Assembly (NCBI GenBank): GCA_964413275.1
Contig: CAYPSO010000082.1
Location: forward strand, 1-21,042
DNA from: JAABRE01 sp964413275
Lineage (GTDB): Bacteria > Cyanobacteriota > Cyanobacteriia > Cyanobacteriales > JAABRE01
Length of the DNA: 21,042 nt
Direction of reading: 5' to 3'
This document shows positions 7,100-13,982 of the stretch, one piece after another. A model generated the notes under the pieces. It was not told the DNA's origin, searched no databases, and was given only the letters and a program-made list of their open reading frames with translations. Numbering within the stretch: position 1 is the stretch's first letter; each line of letters starts with the position of its first letter. Both the position numbers and the translations under genes were made by a program.

Positions 7100-7175
7100 T
7101 GCTAAACTTCTGTAAAATACCCTCCTATGCAACAATGATAATGAATTATAAGTTAAAGGAAAAAATACGAGCTTT

Positions 7176-7388
7176 ATGAAAATTGGCGATCGCATTAGAG
7201 TAAAAGAATCTGTTATGGTTTATCATCATCCCAACAGCAAACAGAAACCTTTTGATATTAAGGGAATGGAAGGAGAAATAGTTGAGGTTATTGATAAACC
7301 AGTGACTGCTACTCTACCAATTAAAGTAAAATTTGATAAAAAATTTTCTGCCCATCTGCGGGAGGATGAAGTGGAAGTTATTGGTTAA
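7176..7388 (+). CDS. ftrV: Ferredoxin:thioredoxin reductase, variable (alpha) chain
   Basis: A 70-residue beta-barrel subunit that stabilises the iron-sulfur catalytic chain of ferredoxin:thioredoxin reductase, which passes photosynthetic electrons from ferredoxin to thioredoxin and so switches Calvin-cycle enzymes on in light. Diagnostic stretches are GDRIRVKESVMVYHHP (4-19), FDIKGMEGEI and FSAHLREDEVEV near the C-terminus. The size is typical. The catalytic chain gene is not in this window. A HIP1 octamer (7186-7193) lies within codons 4-6. A purine run AAAGGA sits 16 nt before the ATG, rather far for a Shine-Dalgarno. It converges on the M42 peptidase gene. Confidence 0.92.
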   Translation: MKIGDRIRVKESVMVYHHPNSKQKPFDIKGMEGEIVEVIDKPVTATLPIKVKFDKKFSAHLREDEVEVIG

Positions 7389-7392
7389 TTTA

Positions 7393-7446
7393 TTAGTTAA
7401 TAGTTGATAGTTAATCATTGATTGCTATTTGTTAACTATTAACTAA
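7393..7446. repeat. Inverted repeat between convergent ftrV and M42 peptidase genes
   Basis: TTAGTTAATAGTT (7393-7405) and AACTATTAACTAA (7434-7446) are perfect 13-bp arms around a 28-nt AT-rich loop. The right arm contains the peptidase stop codon (TAA at 7432-7434, minus strand, partly in the arm) and its last codons. It may serve as a weak bidirectional terminator or derive from a heptamer-type repeat. Confidence 0.45.
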
Positions 7447-8466
7447 TTCGATTAAAATTTTGGCACAATTTGCGATCGCACCTAAATGAGCTATTTCAAA
7501 TCCATGAGTATTTTCTGTCGGGAATGCTAAACAAGCTGCCCTAGAAACATGACCAAATTTCATGGCAATGGAAGCATCACTACCAAAACCACTAATTACC
7601 GCTAATTGTAGATCTATTTCTGCGTTTTTCGCTGCTGTTCTTATTTCCTGATTTAATCCTTCATCATAAATACCATAACCATCCTGAGATAATAATACTG
7701 GTTTTTTACCTGTTTCTAGGGGATATTCTGAAGATATGGGACATATTTCTGAGGCAATTAAAGCATCTAATTTATGATTTTGAGTAAAATAAAGTGCGCC
7801 AATTGCTCCTACTTCTTCTTTAGCAGAAGCTACTAAATAAATATTACTTTCTGGCTCTTTAATTTGTTGTGCTAATTGTAATAAAATCGCCACTGAAGCT
7901 TTATTATCTAAGGTATAACTACCAATATAATCTTTAATTCTAATTGGTTTTTTGCGATGTTTTCCGACTACAACTCTACTTCCGACTCTTACTCCTGATT
8001 CATCTAATTCTGCTAAACTTTTCTTTGTTACAACCCAACTATTTTCCCATAACAAAGCTTGATTTTCTTGCTGTACTTTTTGAGGTGATTCGTGGGAAAC
8101 ATGACGAGAACCAAAAGATAAAATACCGCTAATTGTTTTACTATCTCCTAATATATCTACTACTCCTTCTCCATAAACCCAAGGAAATGAGCCGCCTAAT
8201 TTTCTAACTTGTAAACAACCATCATAATCAATGGCTTTAACTATTGCTCCGATTTCATCTTTATGAGCTGTAATAGCGATGGATTTTTCTTTATTTTTAC
8301 CTTCTATTTTCGCCATGATATTTCCTGCTCTATCTTGCCAAGTTTCTACACCTAAATCTTTAAATTTTGCTAATAAAAATTCATCTATTTCTCTCTCAAA
8401 TCCACTAGGAGAATGATGTAATACTAATGCTTCAATCAGGTTAAATAATTCGTCATAATTACTCAT
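7432..8466 (-). CDS. M42 family metallopeptidase (glutamyl aminopeptidase-like)
   Basis: A 344-residue cytoplasmic di-metal aminopeptidase of family M42 (FrvX/YsdC-like; also annotated as endoglucanase in old records). Motifs in order are ITAHKDEIGAIV with metal ligand H68 and D70, YTLDNKASVAILL with bridging D187, SAKEEVGAIGA with catalytic E217 and ligand E218, E240 in ASEICPI at the position of another ligand, and TENTHGFEIAHL with H321. The start is placed at ATG 8466, since the only in-frame codon beyond it is a TTG at 8472. Substrates are presumably short peptides. It appears to be a single-gene unit convergent with ftrV; a HIP1 site lies at 7472-7479 inside the gene. Confidence 0.85.
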   Translation of the reverse strand: MSNYDELFNLIEALVLHHSPSGFEREIDEFLLAKFKDLGVETWQDRAGNIMAKIEGKNKEKSIAITAHKDEIGAIVKAIDYDGCLQVRKLGGSFPWVYGEGVVDILGDSKTISGILSFGSRHVSHESPQKVQQENQALLWENSWVVTKKSLAELDESGVRVGSRVVVGKHRKKPIRIKDYIGSYTLDNKASVAILLQLAQQIKEPESNIYLVASAKEEVGAIGALYFTQNHKLDALIASEICPISSEYPLETGKKPVLLSQDGYGIYDEGLNQEIRTAAKNAEIDLQLAVISGFGSDASIAMKFGHVSRAACLAFPTENTHGFEIAHLGAIANCAKILIELVNS

Positions 8467-8537
8467 TATCAATTTTTTATATTTGTCAATAAAAAATTAT
8501 TTTAGCATTACCTTCTTAAGAAATACAAACCAAATTG

Positions 8538-8604
8538 GTAAGGTGGGTAAATTATGAATGTTAATTACTTTTATCCTCTATTAAAAAGTATTTGCCTACC
8601 CTAC
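8538..8604. repeat. MITE-like inverted-repeat element B
   Basis: Imperfect inverted ends, GTAAGGTGGGTAAAT (8538-8552) against GTAGGGTAGGCAAAT read from 8604 on the minus strand, match at 12 of 15 positions. The first 13 bases of the right end are identical to the end of element A at 5338. Its right edge coincides with the point where an antitoxin-like pseudogene stops, suggesting insertion into that gene. Confidence 0.5.
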
Positions 8605-8770
8605 AACTGCATAGCACCAATTAGGTTTTGAGTCCAAGGATCGAGATTATCTAGAGGAGAAATAGTGAATTGGTTTCTTTTTCAATTGAATTTAATAAAG
8701 ACTGCACTAAACGCTAACGCTCACTAATTGATAAATTTAAAACTTGTTTTTCTAATTGTTTTAGTATCAT
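8601..8770 (-). pseudogene. Broken addiction-module antitoxin-like gene
   Basis: From an ATG at 8770 the minus strand reads MILKQLEKQVLNLSISER, a stop (TAG, where TGG would give the W of the family), then RLVQSLLNSIEKETNS, and after a frame change LDNLDPWTQNLIGAMQL and a stop within repeat B. This order matches small cyanobacterial antitoxin-like proteins that begin MTLEELEKQVL, continue SERWRLVQSLL and end in DLDPWTQSLIG, recognised from memory. With a nonsense codon, a frameshift and a truncated end it cannot be functional. No toxin gene is found beside it. Confidence 0.6.
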
Positions 8771-8830
8771 TATTTAATCCCTATAAAGCTTCTTTTTTGA
8801 TTATAATATTATGTGATAACTATTACTTTC

Positions 8831-8934
8831 TTAAAAAAAATGTCGGTAAGGAGAATAGGTATAATATTTGGGATAAGAATCAAGTCTAGCATGAAGCCAA
8901 TAAACACCATTGTACGCTTTAGTTCTATCTATAA
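8831..8934 (-). other. Short protein-like frame, possible gene fragment
   Basis: The minus strand has an open frame ending at a TAA (8831-8833) that reads DRTKAYNGVYWLHARLD, SYPKYYTYSPYRHFF. It has no start codon and is cut on its upstream side by the aldolase terminator. The composition looks protein-like, but no family was recognised. It may be the tail of a lost gene or chance. Confidence 0.2.
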
Positions 8935-8966
8935 AAAAATAGGGTAGCTAATTCTACCCTATTTTT
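8935..8966 (-). terminator. Intrinsic terminator of the aldolase gene
   Basis: A perfect 13-bp stem (AAAAATAGGGTAG at 8935-8947 with its complement at 8954-8966) and a 6-nt loop is followed on the minus strand by further T residues. It begins 26 nt after the aldolase stop codon. The A-run on the other side means it could also stop plus-strand transcripts. Confidence 0.8.
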
Positions 8967-8992
8967 AAAGAATTATTGTCTGATATGTGAAC

Positions 8993-10072
8993 TTATACGG
9001 CAACTGCTTTTTTAGTAGTTGCAGCTAATTCGCCTTTAGCATATTTAGCAGCATAATCCTCAAGAGTCATTTGCTTGATCTTGCTTGCATTGCCAGCAGT
9101 CCAGAATTGTTGATAACGATCTAAACAAACTTGCTTCATGTACTTCATAGAAGGCTTCATGAAGTGACGAGGGTCAAAGTTAGAAGGATCTTTAGCAGCA
9201 GCTTCACGGATAGCAGCCGTGATAGCTAAACGGTTGTCAGTGTCAATATTTACTTTACGAACACCACTCTTAATACCTTTTTGAATTTCTTCTACAGGTA
9301 CACCATAGGTCTCAGGAATTTTACCGCCATATTGGTTGATCATATCCAACCATTCTTGAGGTACAGAAGAAGAACCATGCATTACTAAGTGAGTGTTAGG
9401 TAACTTAGCGTGAATTTCTTCAATACGGCTAATAGCTAAAATTTCACCAGTAGGCTTACGGGTAAATTTGTAAGCACCATGAGAAGTACCAATAGCAACA
9501 GCTAAAGCGTCAACTTGAGTTTTCTCAACAAATTCTACAGCTTCAGTGGGATCGGTTAACAATTGATCTTTACTGAGAGTACCTTCAAAACCATGTCCGT
9601 CTTCCGCTTCACCTTGACCAGTTTCTAGAGAACCTAAACAACCAAGTTCACCTTCTACACTAGCGCCAACAGAGTGAGCAACTTTAACTACTTCGGCTGT
9701 AACACTAACATTATATTCAAAACTAGCAGGGGTTTTAGCATCAGCTTGTAAAGAACCATCCATCATTACACTGGTAAAACCATTACGAATAGCTGAATAG
9801 CAAGTTGCAGGGCTATTACCATGATCTTGATGCATGGCAATAGGAATATGGGGATAAGTTTCTACGGCAGCTAAAATTAAGTGACGGAGGAAATTTTCTC
9901 CAGCATAGCTACGTGCGCCACGAGAAGCTTGTAGAATTACAGGACTGTCAGCCTCATTAGCCGCGTCCATAATTGCTAAAATCTGCTCTAGGTTATTAAC
10001 GTTAAATGCAGGAATACCGTAATCGTTTTCTGCTGCGTGATCTAACAGCAGTCTCATTGGAACTAGCGCCAT
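8993..10072 (-). CDS. fbaA: Class II fructose-bisphosphate aldolase (Calvin-cycle type)
   Basis: A 359-residue zinc-dependent aldolase interconverting fructose 1,6-bisphosphate with dihydroxyacetone phosphate and glyceraldehyde 3-phosphate, and in cyanobacteria also making sedoheptulose 1,7-bisphosphate in the Calvin cycle. The motif AMHQDHGNS supplies D83 and zinc ligand H84; VEGELG gives E140, GTSHG gives ligand H198 and VMHGSSS gives ligand H232. Length and the long C-terminal part (HFMKPSMKYMKQVCLDRYQQF) fit the class II Calvin-cycle subtype. A strong AGGAGG lies 7 nt before the ATG, expected for a highly expressed gene. It has its own terminator and is divergent from the phosphoribosyltransferase gene. 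Confidence 0.97.
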   Translation of the reverse strand: MALVPMRLLLDHAAENDYGIPAFNVNNLEQILAIMDAANEADSPVILQASRGARSYAGENFLRHLILAAVETYPHIPIAMHQDHGNSPATCYSAIRNGFTSVMMDGSLQADAKTPASFEYNVSVTAEVVKVAHSVGASVEGELGCLGSLETGQGEAEDGHGFEGTLSKDQLLTDPTEAVEFVEKTQVDALAVAIGTSHGAYKFTRKPTGEILAISRIEEIHAKLPNTHLVMHGSSSVPQEWLDMINQYGGKIPETYGVPVEEIQKGIKSGVRKVNIDTDNRLAITAAIREAAAKDPSNFDPRHFMKPSMKYMKQVCLDRYQQFWTAGNASKIKQMTLEDYAAKYAKGELAATTKKAVAV

Positions 10073-10277
10073 AGATGTCCTCCTAAACTATTTTGTTTTC
10101 TTTAGTTTGTCAAGAAAATTAATTCTATTATGTATCAATCTTAAGATATTTTTCATCTTTTGACTAATTGTTTTTTTTCTTGAAGAAATATGTTATTGGT
10201 TAAAGTTTTTCTGTTGTTCTTTACTAAACTCCTATATCATTAAAGTGTAGGACTGTCAATGTTTAGGACAGACAAAA

Positions 10278-10934
10278 ATGATTTTATTTGAGGATCGCCT
10301 TGATGCAGGGAAACAGTTAGCTAAATTAATTACCAAAAAACTCAAAAGCAATAAAGCTGAGAAAATTCCAGTAGTTTATGCTTTACCTCGTGGCGGCATT
10401 CCTGTAGGGGCTGCGATTGCCCAGGAGCTTTGTTGTCCTCTTAGTATAATAGTTTCCAAAAAAATATCTTTACCAAGTAATCCTGAATTGGCACTGGGAG
10501 CTACTACTGCGGATGGTCATACGGTTTGGTGTCAATCTCAATTTCTTCAAAGTATTTCTGGTGATCAACTTAAAGAAGCTTTCAATTATGCCCAACAAAA
10601 AGCCCTTAAACAGTGGGAATTTTTTGCAGAATATTGTCCAGAAGTTGATTTTAAAAAAGCAACTGCTATTTTAGTAGATGATGGTATTGCTACAGGGATG
10701 ACCATGGCGGCGGCGGCAATTGCAATTAAAAAGCTTTGTCCTCAACAATTATGGATTGCTGCTCCCGTAGCTCCCAAAGAATTAATCCATGAATTAAAGA
10801 AATGGGGAGATAAAGCAATTATTTTAGATACTCCTCATCCTTTTCTCAGTGTAAGTCGGTTTTATCGTTTCTTCCCCCAAGTTTCTAGTAAAGAAGCTTT
10901 AGAAATATTAAAATCTCACAAATATAGCGGTTAG
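10278..10934 (+). CDS. Phosphoribosyltransferase-fold protein
   Basis: A 218-residue type I phosphoribosyltransferase-fold protein. The PRPP-binding loop is clear: AILVDDGIATGMTM (130-143), with the two acidic residues preceding the GxATG turn. An N-terminal VVYALPRGGIPVG (32-44) gives the second PRPP-contacting strand, and LSIIVSKKIS follows (55-64). This type is usually annotated simply as phosphoribosyltransferase; the base acceptor is unknown, and some members may be non-enzymatic. A TTTAGGA purine stretch about 10 nt upstream supports the start. The last residues YSG and the stop TAG are encoded inside a heptamer repeat array, so the C-terminus may have been set by repeat insertion. No operon partner. 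Confidence 0.8.
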   Translation: MILFEDRLDAGKQLAKLITKKLKSNKAEKIPVVYALPRGGIPVGAAIAQELCCPLSIIVSKKISLPSNPELALGATTADGHTVWCQSQFLQSISGDQLKEAFNYAQQKALKQWEFFAEYCPEVDFKKATAILVDDGIATGMTMAAAAIAIKKLCPQQLWIAAPVAPKELIHELKKWGDKAIILDTPHPFLSVSRFYRFFPQVSSKEALEILKSHKYSG

Positions 10935-11004
10935 CGATTAGCGGTTAGCAATTAGCAATTAGCAATTAGCAATTAGCGATTAGCGATTACCTATTACCTA
11001 TTAC
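10925..11004. repeat. Heptamer repeat array (RATTAGC unit) over a gene end
   Basis: About eleven consecutive heptamers, mostly AATTAGC, GATTAGC or GGTTAGC and then CTATTAC, run from the last codons of the phosphoribosyltransferase gene into the spacer. They are typical cyanobacterial short tandem heptamers. They have no spacers and are not CRISPR. A related CTACTAA-type motif continues near 11030-11048 up to the convergent DUF3611 gene. Confidence 0.85.
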
Positions 11005-11044
11005 TTTTCTCTTCCCCCTCTTCCTCCTGACTACTAACTACTAA

Positions 11045-11611
11045 CTATTTAGTTATTCGATTAAGTAACCAAAGAGAGGAAACTATTCCGGTAAAGTGAG
11101 CCAAAATAGTATTAGTATTAGCTTGTACTATTAATAAATCAATAGATTTCACTAATTTACCAGTATCTGCAACGACAGTAGCTTGAGGTACAGATAAAGA
11201 TTTAGCTAAAACAATGCCGACAATTGCTTGAGCACCGAGAATGGTAAGTAACATTCCCGTTAAATTAACAATTAAGCCAAAACGAATGATTTGTATAGTA
11301 TCCGATCTTTTAGGACGTAAACTAGGATCGGGATTTTTTAATTTGTTAGCAATAGCACTGTAGCGCAGGGCAAAATAAATCCCCACAGCCAAAGCTACTA
11401 ATCCACAAGCCGCACAAAATAAGCCAAAACCCGTTCCTTTACTACTTTCTTCTGCTCCAGAACTAGCTAAAAGCAATATTACACTTGAGATAACTCCTAA
11501 AACTAGCTGTACCCAAAAACCTATAATTCCCGACCATTTTAAATTGGTTGAAACTTGTCTGACAGCAGGAGGTAGAGCAGATGAGGGAGTAAGATCGGAG
11601 TTTTTACTCAT
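11045..11611 (-). CDS. DUF3611 family membrane protein
   Basis: A 188-residue polytopic membrane protein of the DUF3611 family, found in cyanobacteria and plant plastids, without an established function. Four hydrophobic segments are visible: about residues 28-49 (GIIGFWVQLVLGVISSVILLL, written here in part), 63-84, 110-135 and 164-183. The family stretch RQVSTNLKWSGIIGFW and the charged loop KNPDPSLRPKRSDTIQIIR (93-111) are present. AGGAC about 8 nt upstream supports the ATG at 11611. The gene is alone on its strand; its stop falls next to ACTAACT-type repeats. The family call is from memory of the sequence pattern. Confidence 0.75.
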   Translation of the reverse strand: MSKNSDLTPSSALPPAVRQVSTNLKWSGIIGFWVQLVLGVISSVILLLASSGAEESSKGTGFGLFCAACGLVALAVGIYFALRYSAIANKLKNPDPSLRPKRSDTIQIIRFGLIVNLTGMLLTILGAQAIVGIVLAKSLSVPQATVVADTGKLVKSIDLLIVQANTNTILAHFTGIVSSLWLLNRITK

Positions 11612-11768
11612 GAGTGTGTCCTAAAAAGATAGTTACTTTGATATTTTCGCAATTTTTGAGTTTAATGGCCGGGAATTTTATTTTATTTTAAATTTAATAT
11701 GATAGATATTTTACAACAGTCTTCACCGGAATAGACTACACAAATGGTTAAGTAAGGTGAGCAAATTA

Positions 11769-11960
11769 TTAATCATACCAATCATTATTGAGAAATCTTT
11801 GAGGAACTATGTATTGATTTTGATAATATCTTGATACTATATTTTTATGTTCTTGAATTGTCTTAGTAAAAATTTTATTATAGGCAAATAAAGTATTTAA
11901 AATCAATTTTCCATCAGTATCAAAGGTCTTATCTTTAATTGTGAACGTTTTTGGAATCAA
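11769..11960 (-). CDS. Hypothetical small frame of doubtful status
   Basis: A 63-codon frame starting with TTG and reading IPKTFTIKDKTFDTDGK, LILNTLFAYNKIF, IVSRYYQNQYIVPQRF. The composition looks protein-like, and the frame stays open upstream for over 100 nt without an ATG, so it could be the remnant of a longer gene. No Shine-Dalgarno and no family were recognised. It sits in the otherwise empty 430-bp gap between the DUF3611 and MDR genes; 11612-11768 shows nothing else. Confidence 0.25.
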   Translation of the reverse strand: MIPKTFTIKDKTFDTDGKLILNTLFAYNKIFTKTIQEHKNIVSRYYQNQYIVPQRFLNNDWYD

Positions 11961-12042
11961 AGATTGTATTAAACTAAAATATTCAATAATAACAATAACA
12001 AATAATAATTTATTATATAAAAAACAAGTCAGGAGATTAAAT

Positions 12043-13038
12043 ATGAAAGCAATTGTTATGAGAGGTTCTGGTGATATTAATGTACTTCAATTAGAAAATA
12101 TATCAGAGCCAAAAATTACCAAACCTACTCAAATTTTAGTGCGACTTAAAGCTGCCGGGGTGAATCCCATTGATACTAAAATTCGCAGTCGAGGTACATT
12201 TTATCCCGAACAAATGCCCGCTATTTTAGGTTGTGATGGTGCTGGTGTTGTGGAGGCAATTGGTGCAGAAGTTACTAAATTTAAAGTGGGAGATGAAGTA
12301 TATTTTTGTGACGGTGGTTTAGGAAAACAAGGTACAGGCAATTATGCTGAATTTGCGGTAGTTGAAGCAGATTTTGTGGCTTTCAAGCCTAAATCTTTAT
12401 CTTTTGCTGAGGCTGCTGCTGCTCCTTTAGTTTTAATCACTGCTTGGGAAGCCTTATACGATAGAGGTAGATTAGAAGCAGGGCAAAAAATTTTAATCCA
12501 TGCTGGTGCTGGTGGCGTGGGTCATGTGGCGATACAATTAGCTAAGATTAGGGGTGCTGAAGTTGCCACTACTGTGGGCAATCCTGATAAAGAAAGATTA
12601 GTAAGAGCTTTAGGTGCAGATTATCCGATTCTCTACAAACAAATTGATTTTGTTGAGGCTATTTCAAATTGGACTGAGGGAGAAGGGGTTGATTTAGCCT
12701 TTGATACTGTTGGTGGACAAACTTTTTTTGATACTTGTAATGCAGTGCGAGTATATGGAGATTTGGTTACAATTTTGCAACCCGATGGCAATTTAAAAGT
12801 GGCTCGTAATCGTAATTTACGAATTAGTTTAGAGTTAATGTTAACTCCAATGTTAATGAATATGGTTAAAGCTCAACAACATCAAGCAGATTTACTAACC
12901 CAGTGTGCTGATTGGATTGATGAAGGTAAATTAAAAATTCATCTGAGTCAGACTTTTCCTTTAGCTGAAGCCCGTTTAGCTCATAAAGCCATTGAAACTG
13001 GTTCAACTACTGGTAAAATTGCCCTGATTTGTAAGTAA
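12043..13038 (+). CDS. Quinone-oxidoreductase-like MDR dehydrogenase (zinc-less)
   Basis: A 331-residue NADPH-dependent medium-chain dehydrogenase/reductase of the quinone oxidoreductase (QOR) group. The N-terminal catalytic domain has AAGVNPIDTKIRSRG and LGCDGAGVVEAIG; the cofactor domain has the Rossmann motif IHAGAGGVGHVAIQLAK, then KERLVRALGAD and LAFDTVGGQTFFDT. The cysteine and histidine ligands of zinc alcohol dehydrogenases are absent at the catalytic site. The start at 12043 is preferred to an upstream in-frame GTG (11941) because AGGAG at 12031-12035 lies 7 nt before it and the first residues MKAIVMRGSGD are typical. The natural substrate is unknown; quinones or reactive enals are likely. 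It is a single-gene unit. Confidence 0.88.
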   Translation: MKAIVMRGSGDINVLQLENISEPKITKPTQILVRLKAAGVNPIDTKIRSRGTFYPEQMPAILGCDGAGVVEAIGAEVTKFKVGDEVYFCDGGLGKQGTGNYAEFAVVEADFVAFKPKSLSFAEAAAAPLVLITAWEALYDRGRLEAGQKILIHAGAGGVGHVAIQLAKIRGAEVATTVGNPDKERLVRALGADYPILYKQIDFVEAISNWTEGEGVDLAFDTVGGQTFFDTCNAVRVYGDLVTILQPDGNLKVARNRNLRISLELMLTPMLMNMVKAQQHQADLLTQCADWIDEGKLKIHLSQTFPLAEARLAHKAIETGSTTGKIALICK

Positions 13039-13134
13039 ATATTAAGCTAAATTTGTTGTGTCAATAACAACACTCAACAGATGAAAAAGGCTGAGTTAAC
13101 TTAATTTGTATATATTATTATGGGGGTAATCAAA

Positions 13135-13437
13135 ATGAAAAATAAAAAGATGGAACAAACGAGAGTCAAATTAAAAGTGGGTAATTTGGAAGTTTTTGGC
13201 ACAATTGCAGTCATATCCAATGGTTATCGTTCAAGATTATCAGATTTAATCAATAATAATCATCAATTTATATCTCTAACAGATGTAGAAGTATATGAAG
13301 ACAATAAAATAATCGACAAAACTCCTTTTATGTGCATTAATAAACAAGCGATTATCTTTTTCTGTGAATCTAATCCATCTGATGATAATAATCAAATATC
13401 GGATCAATTTGGTATGACAAATAAAGCAATCGCTTAA
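13135..13437 (+). CDS. Small DUF6812-like protein
   Basis: A roughly 100-residue soluble protein with a beta-rich pattern: TRVKLKVGNLEVFGTIAV, then RSRLSDLINNNHQFISLTD and a C-terminal strand FMCINKQAIIFFCE. The RLSDxLN ... FIxLTDVEVY order resembles the DUF6812 family of unknown function. ATG 13135 is favoured because a GGGGGT stretch sits 8 nt upstream; another in-frame ATG at 13120 would place that stretch inside the gene. The C-terminal 20 residues are polar and probably disordered. It directly precedes a broken universal stress gene, with no evident link. Confidence 0.55.
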   Translation: MKNKKMEQTRVKLKVGNLEVFGTIAVISNGYRSRLSDLINNNHQFISLTDVEVYEDNKIIDKTPFMCINKQAIIFFCESNPSDDNNQISDQFGMTNKAIA

Positions 13438-13460
13438 AGCGGCTCTTCGAGATTGCCTAA

Positions 13461-13936
13461 AATGGAGAAACAGCCACTTTTGCCCCCGAATATTTAGGCG
13501 CTAATATGGAAAGAATTGTTAGAGCAAGTCATAAACCTTGTTTTGTGACTTCTCGTGATTTTCAAGAAATTAATCGCCTGCTCGTGGCTTATGACGGTAG
13601 CAAAGTTATGACAAAGCTTTAGAAGCAACGCTTAATTTACCCGCTTTTAAAGGTTTAGAAGTGCATTTAGTTAATCTTGTTAAGCATAACTCAGAAGAAG
13701 GATTAAAGCGTCTAGAAACAGCGAAACAAATTTTACTTCAAGGAGGATTTGATCCCATTTGTCAGATTTTAAGAGGGGATACAGAAAAAGCTATTGCTGC
13801 TTATGTGGAAGAAAATCAGATTAATTTATTAATTATGGGAGCTTACGGCGATAGTCGTATTCGTCATTTAGTTATTGGTAGCACCACTGCACAAATGTTA
13901 TCTAGTTGTAAAATTCCTGTTTTGTTATTTAGATAA
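13461..13936 (+). pseudogene. Truncated, frameshifted universal stress protein (UspA) gene
   Basis: The first part reads TFAPEYLGANMERIVRASHK, PCFVTSRDFQEINRLLVAYD and GSKVMTKL before a stop; that is the end of one Usp domain and the start of a second. Restoring one A near 13614 would give GSKVMTKALEATLNLPAF and continue in the downstream frame EVHLVNLVKHNSEEG to the ATP-binding-like GAYGDSRIRHLVIGSTTAQM and PVLLFR end. So this was a tandem two-domain Usp protein whose first domain is mostly missing and whose second is split by a single-base deletion. The downstream 91-codon frame alone (from 13661) lacks the first strand and nucleotide-binding part of the fold and is unlikely to work. Sequencing error is possible for the frameshift, not for the truncation. 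Confidence 0.75.
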
Positions 13937-13982
13937 AGTTTTATTGAAATAAATGAAAAACTATACTAATCAATAATCGCTA

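Noticed and set aside
8467..8992. An active toxin-antitoxin module
   Set aside because: The antitoxin is broken in several ways, and no toxin frame was found on either side.
10081..10113. TTGACA-like box (10108-10113, minus) as the aldolase promoter
   Set aside because: The matching -10 position would put the transcript start inside the Shine-Dalgarno sequence.
10925..11004. Regular repeats considered as a CRISPR array
   Set aside because: Units are contiguous heptamers without spacers; no cas genes are in the window.
13046..13100. Short inverted repeats after the MDR gene as a terminator
   Set aside because: The longest stem is about 6 bp and no T-run follows.
13661..13936. A functional short universal stress protein
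   Set aside because: It lacks the first strand and loop of the Usp fold, and the missing part is found just upstream in another frame.
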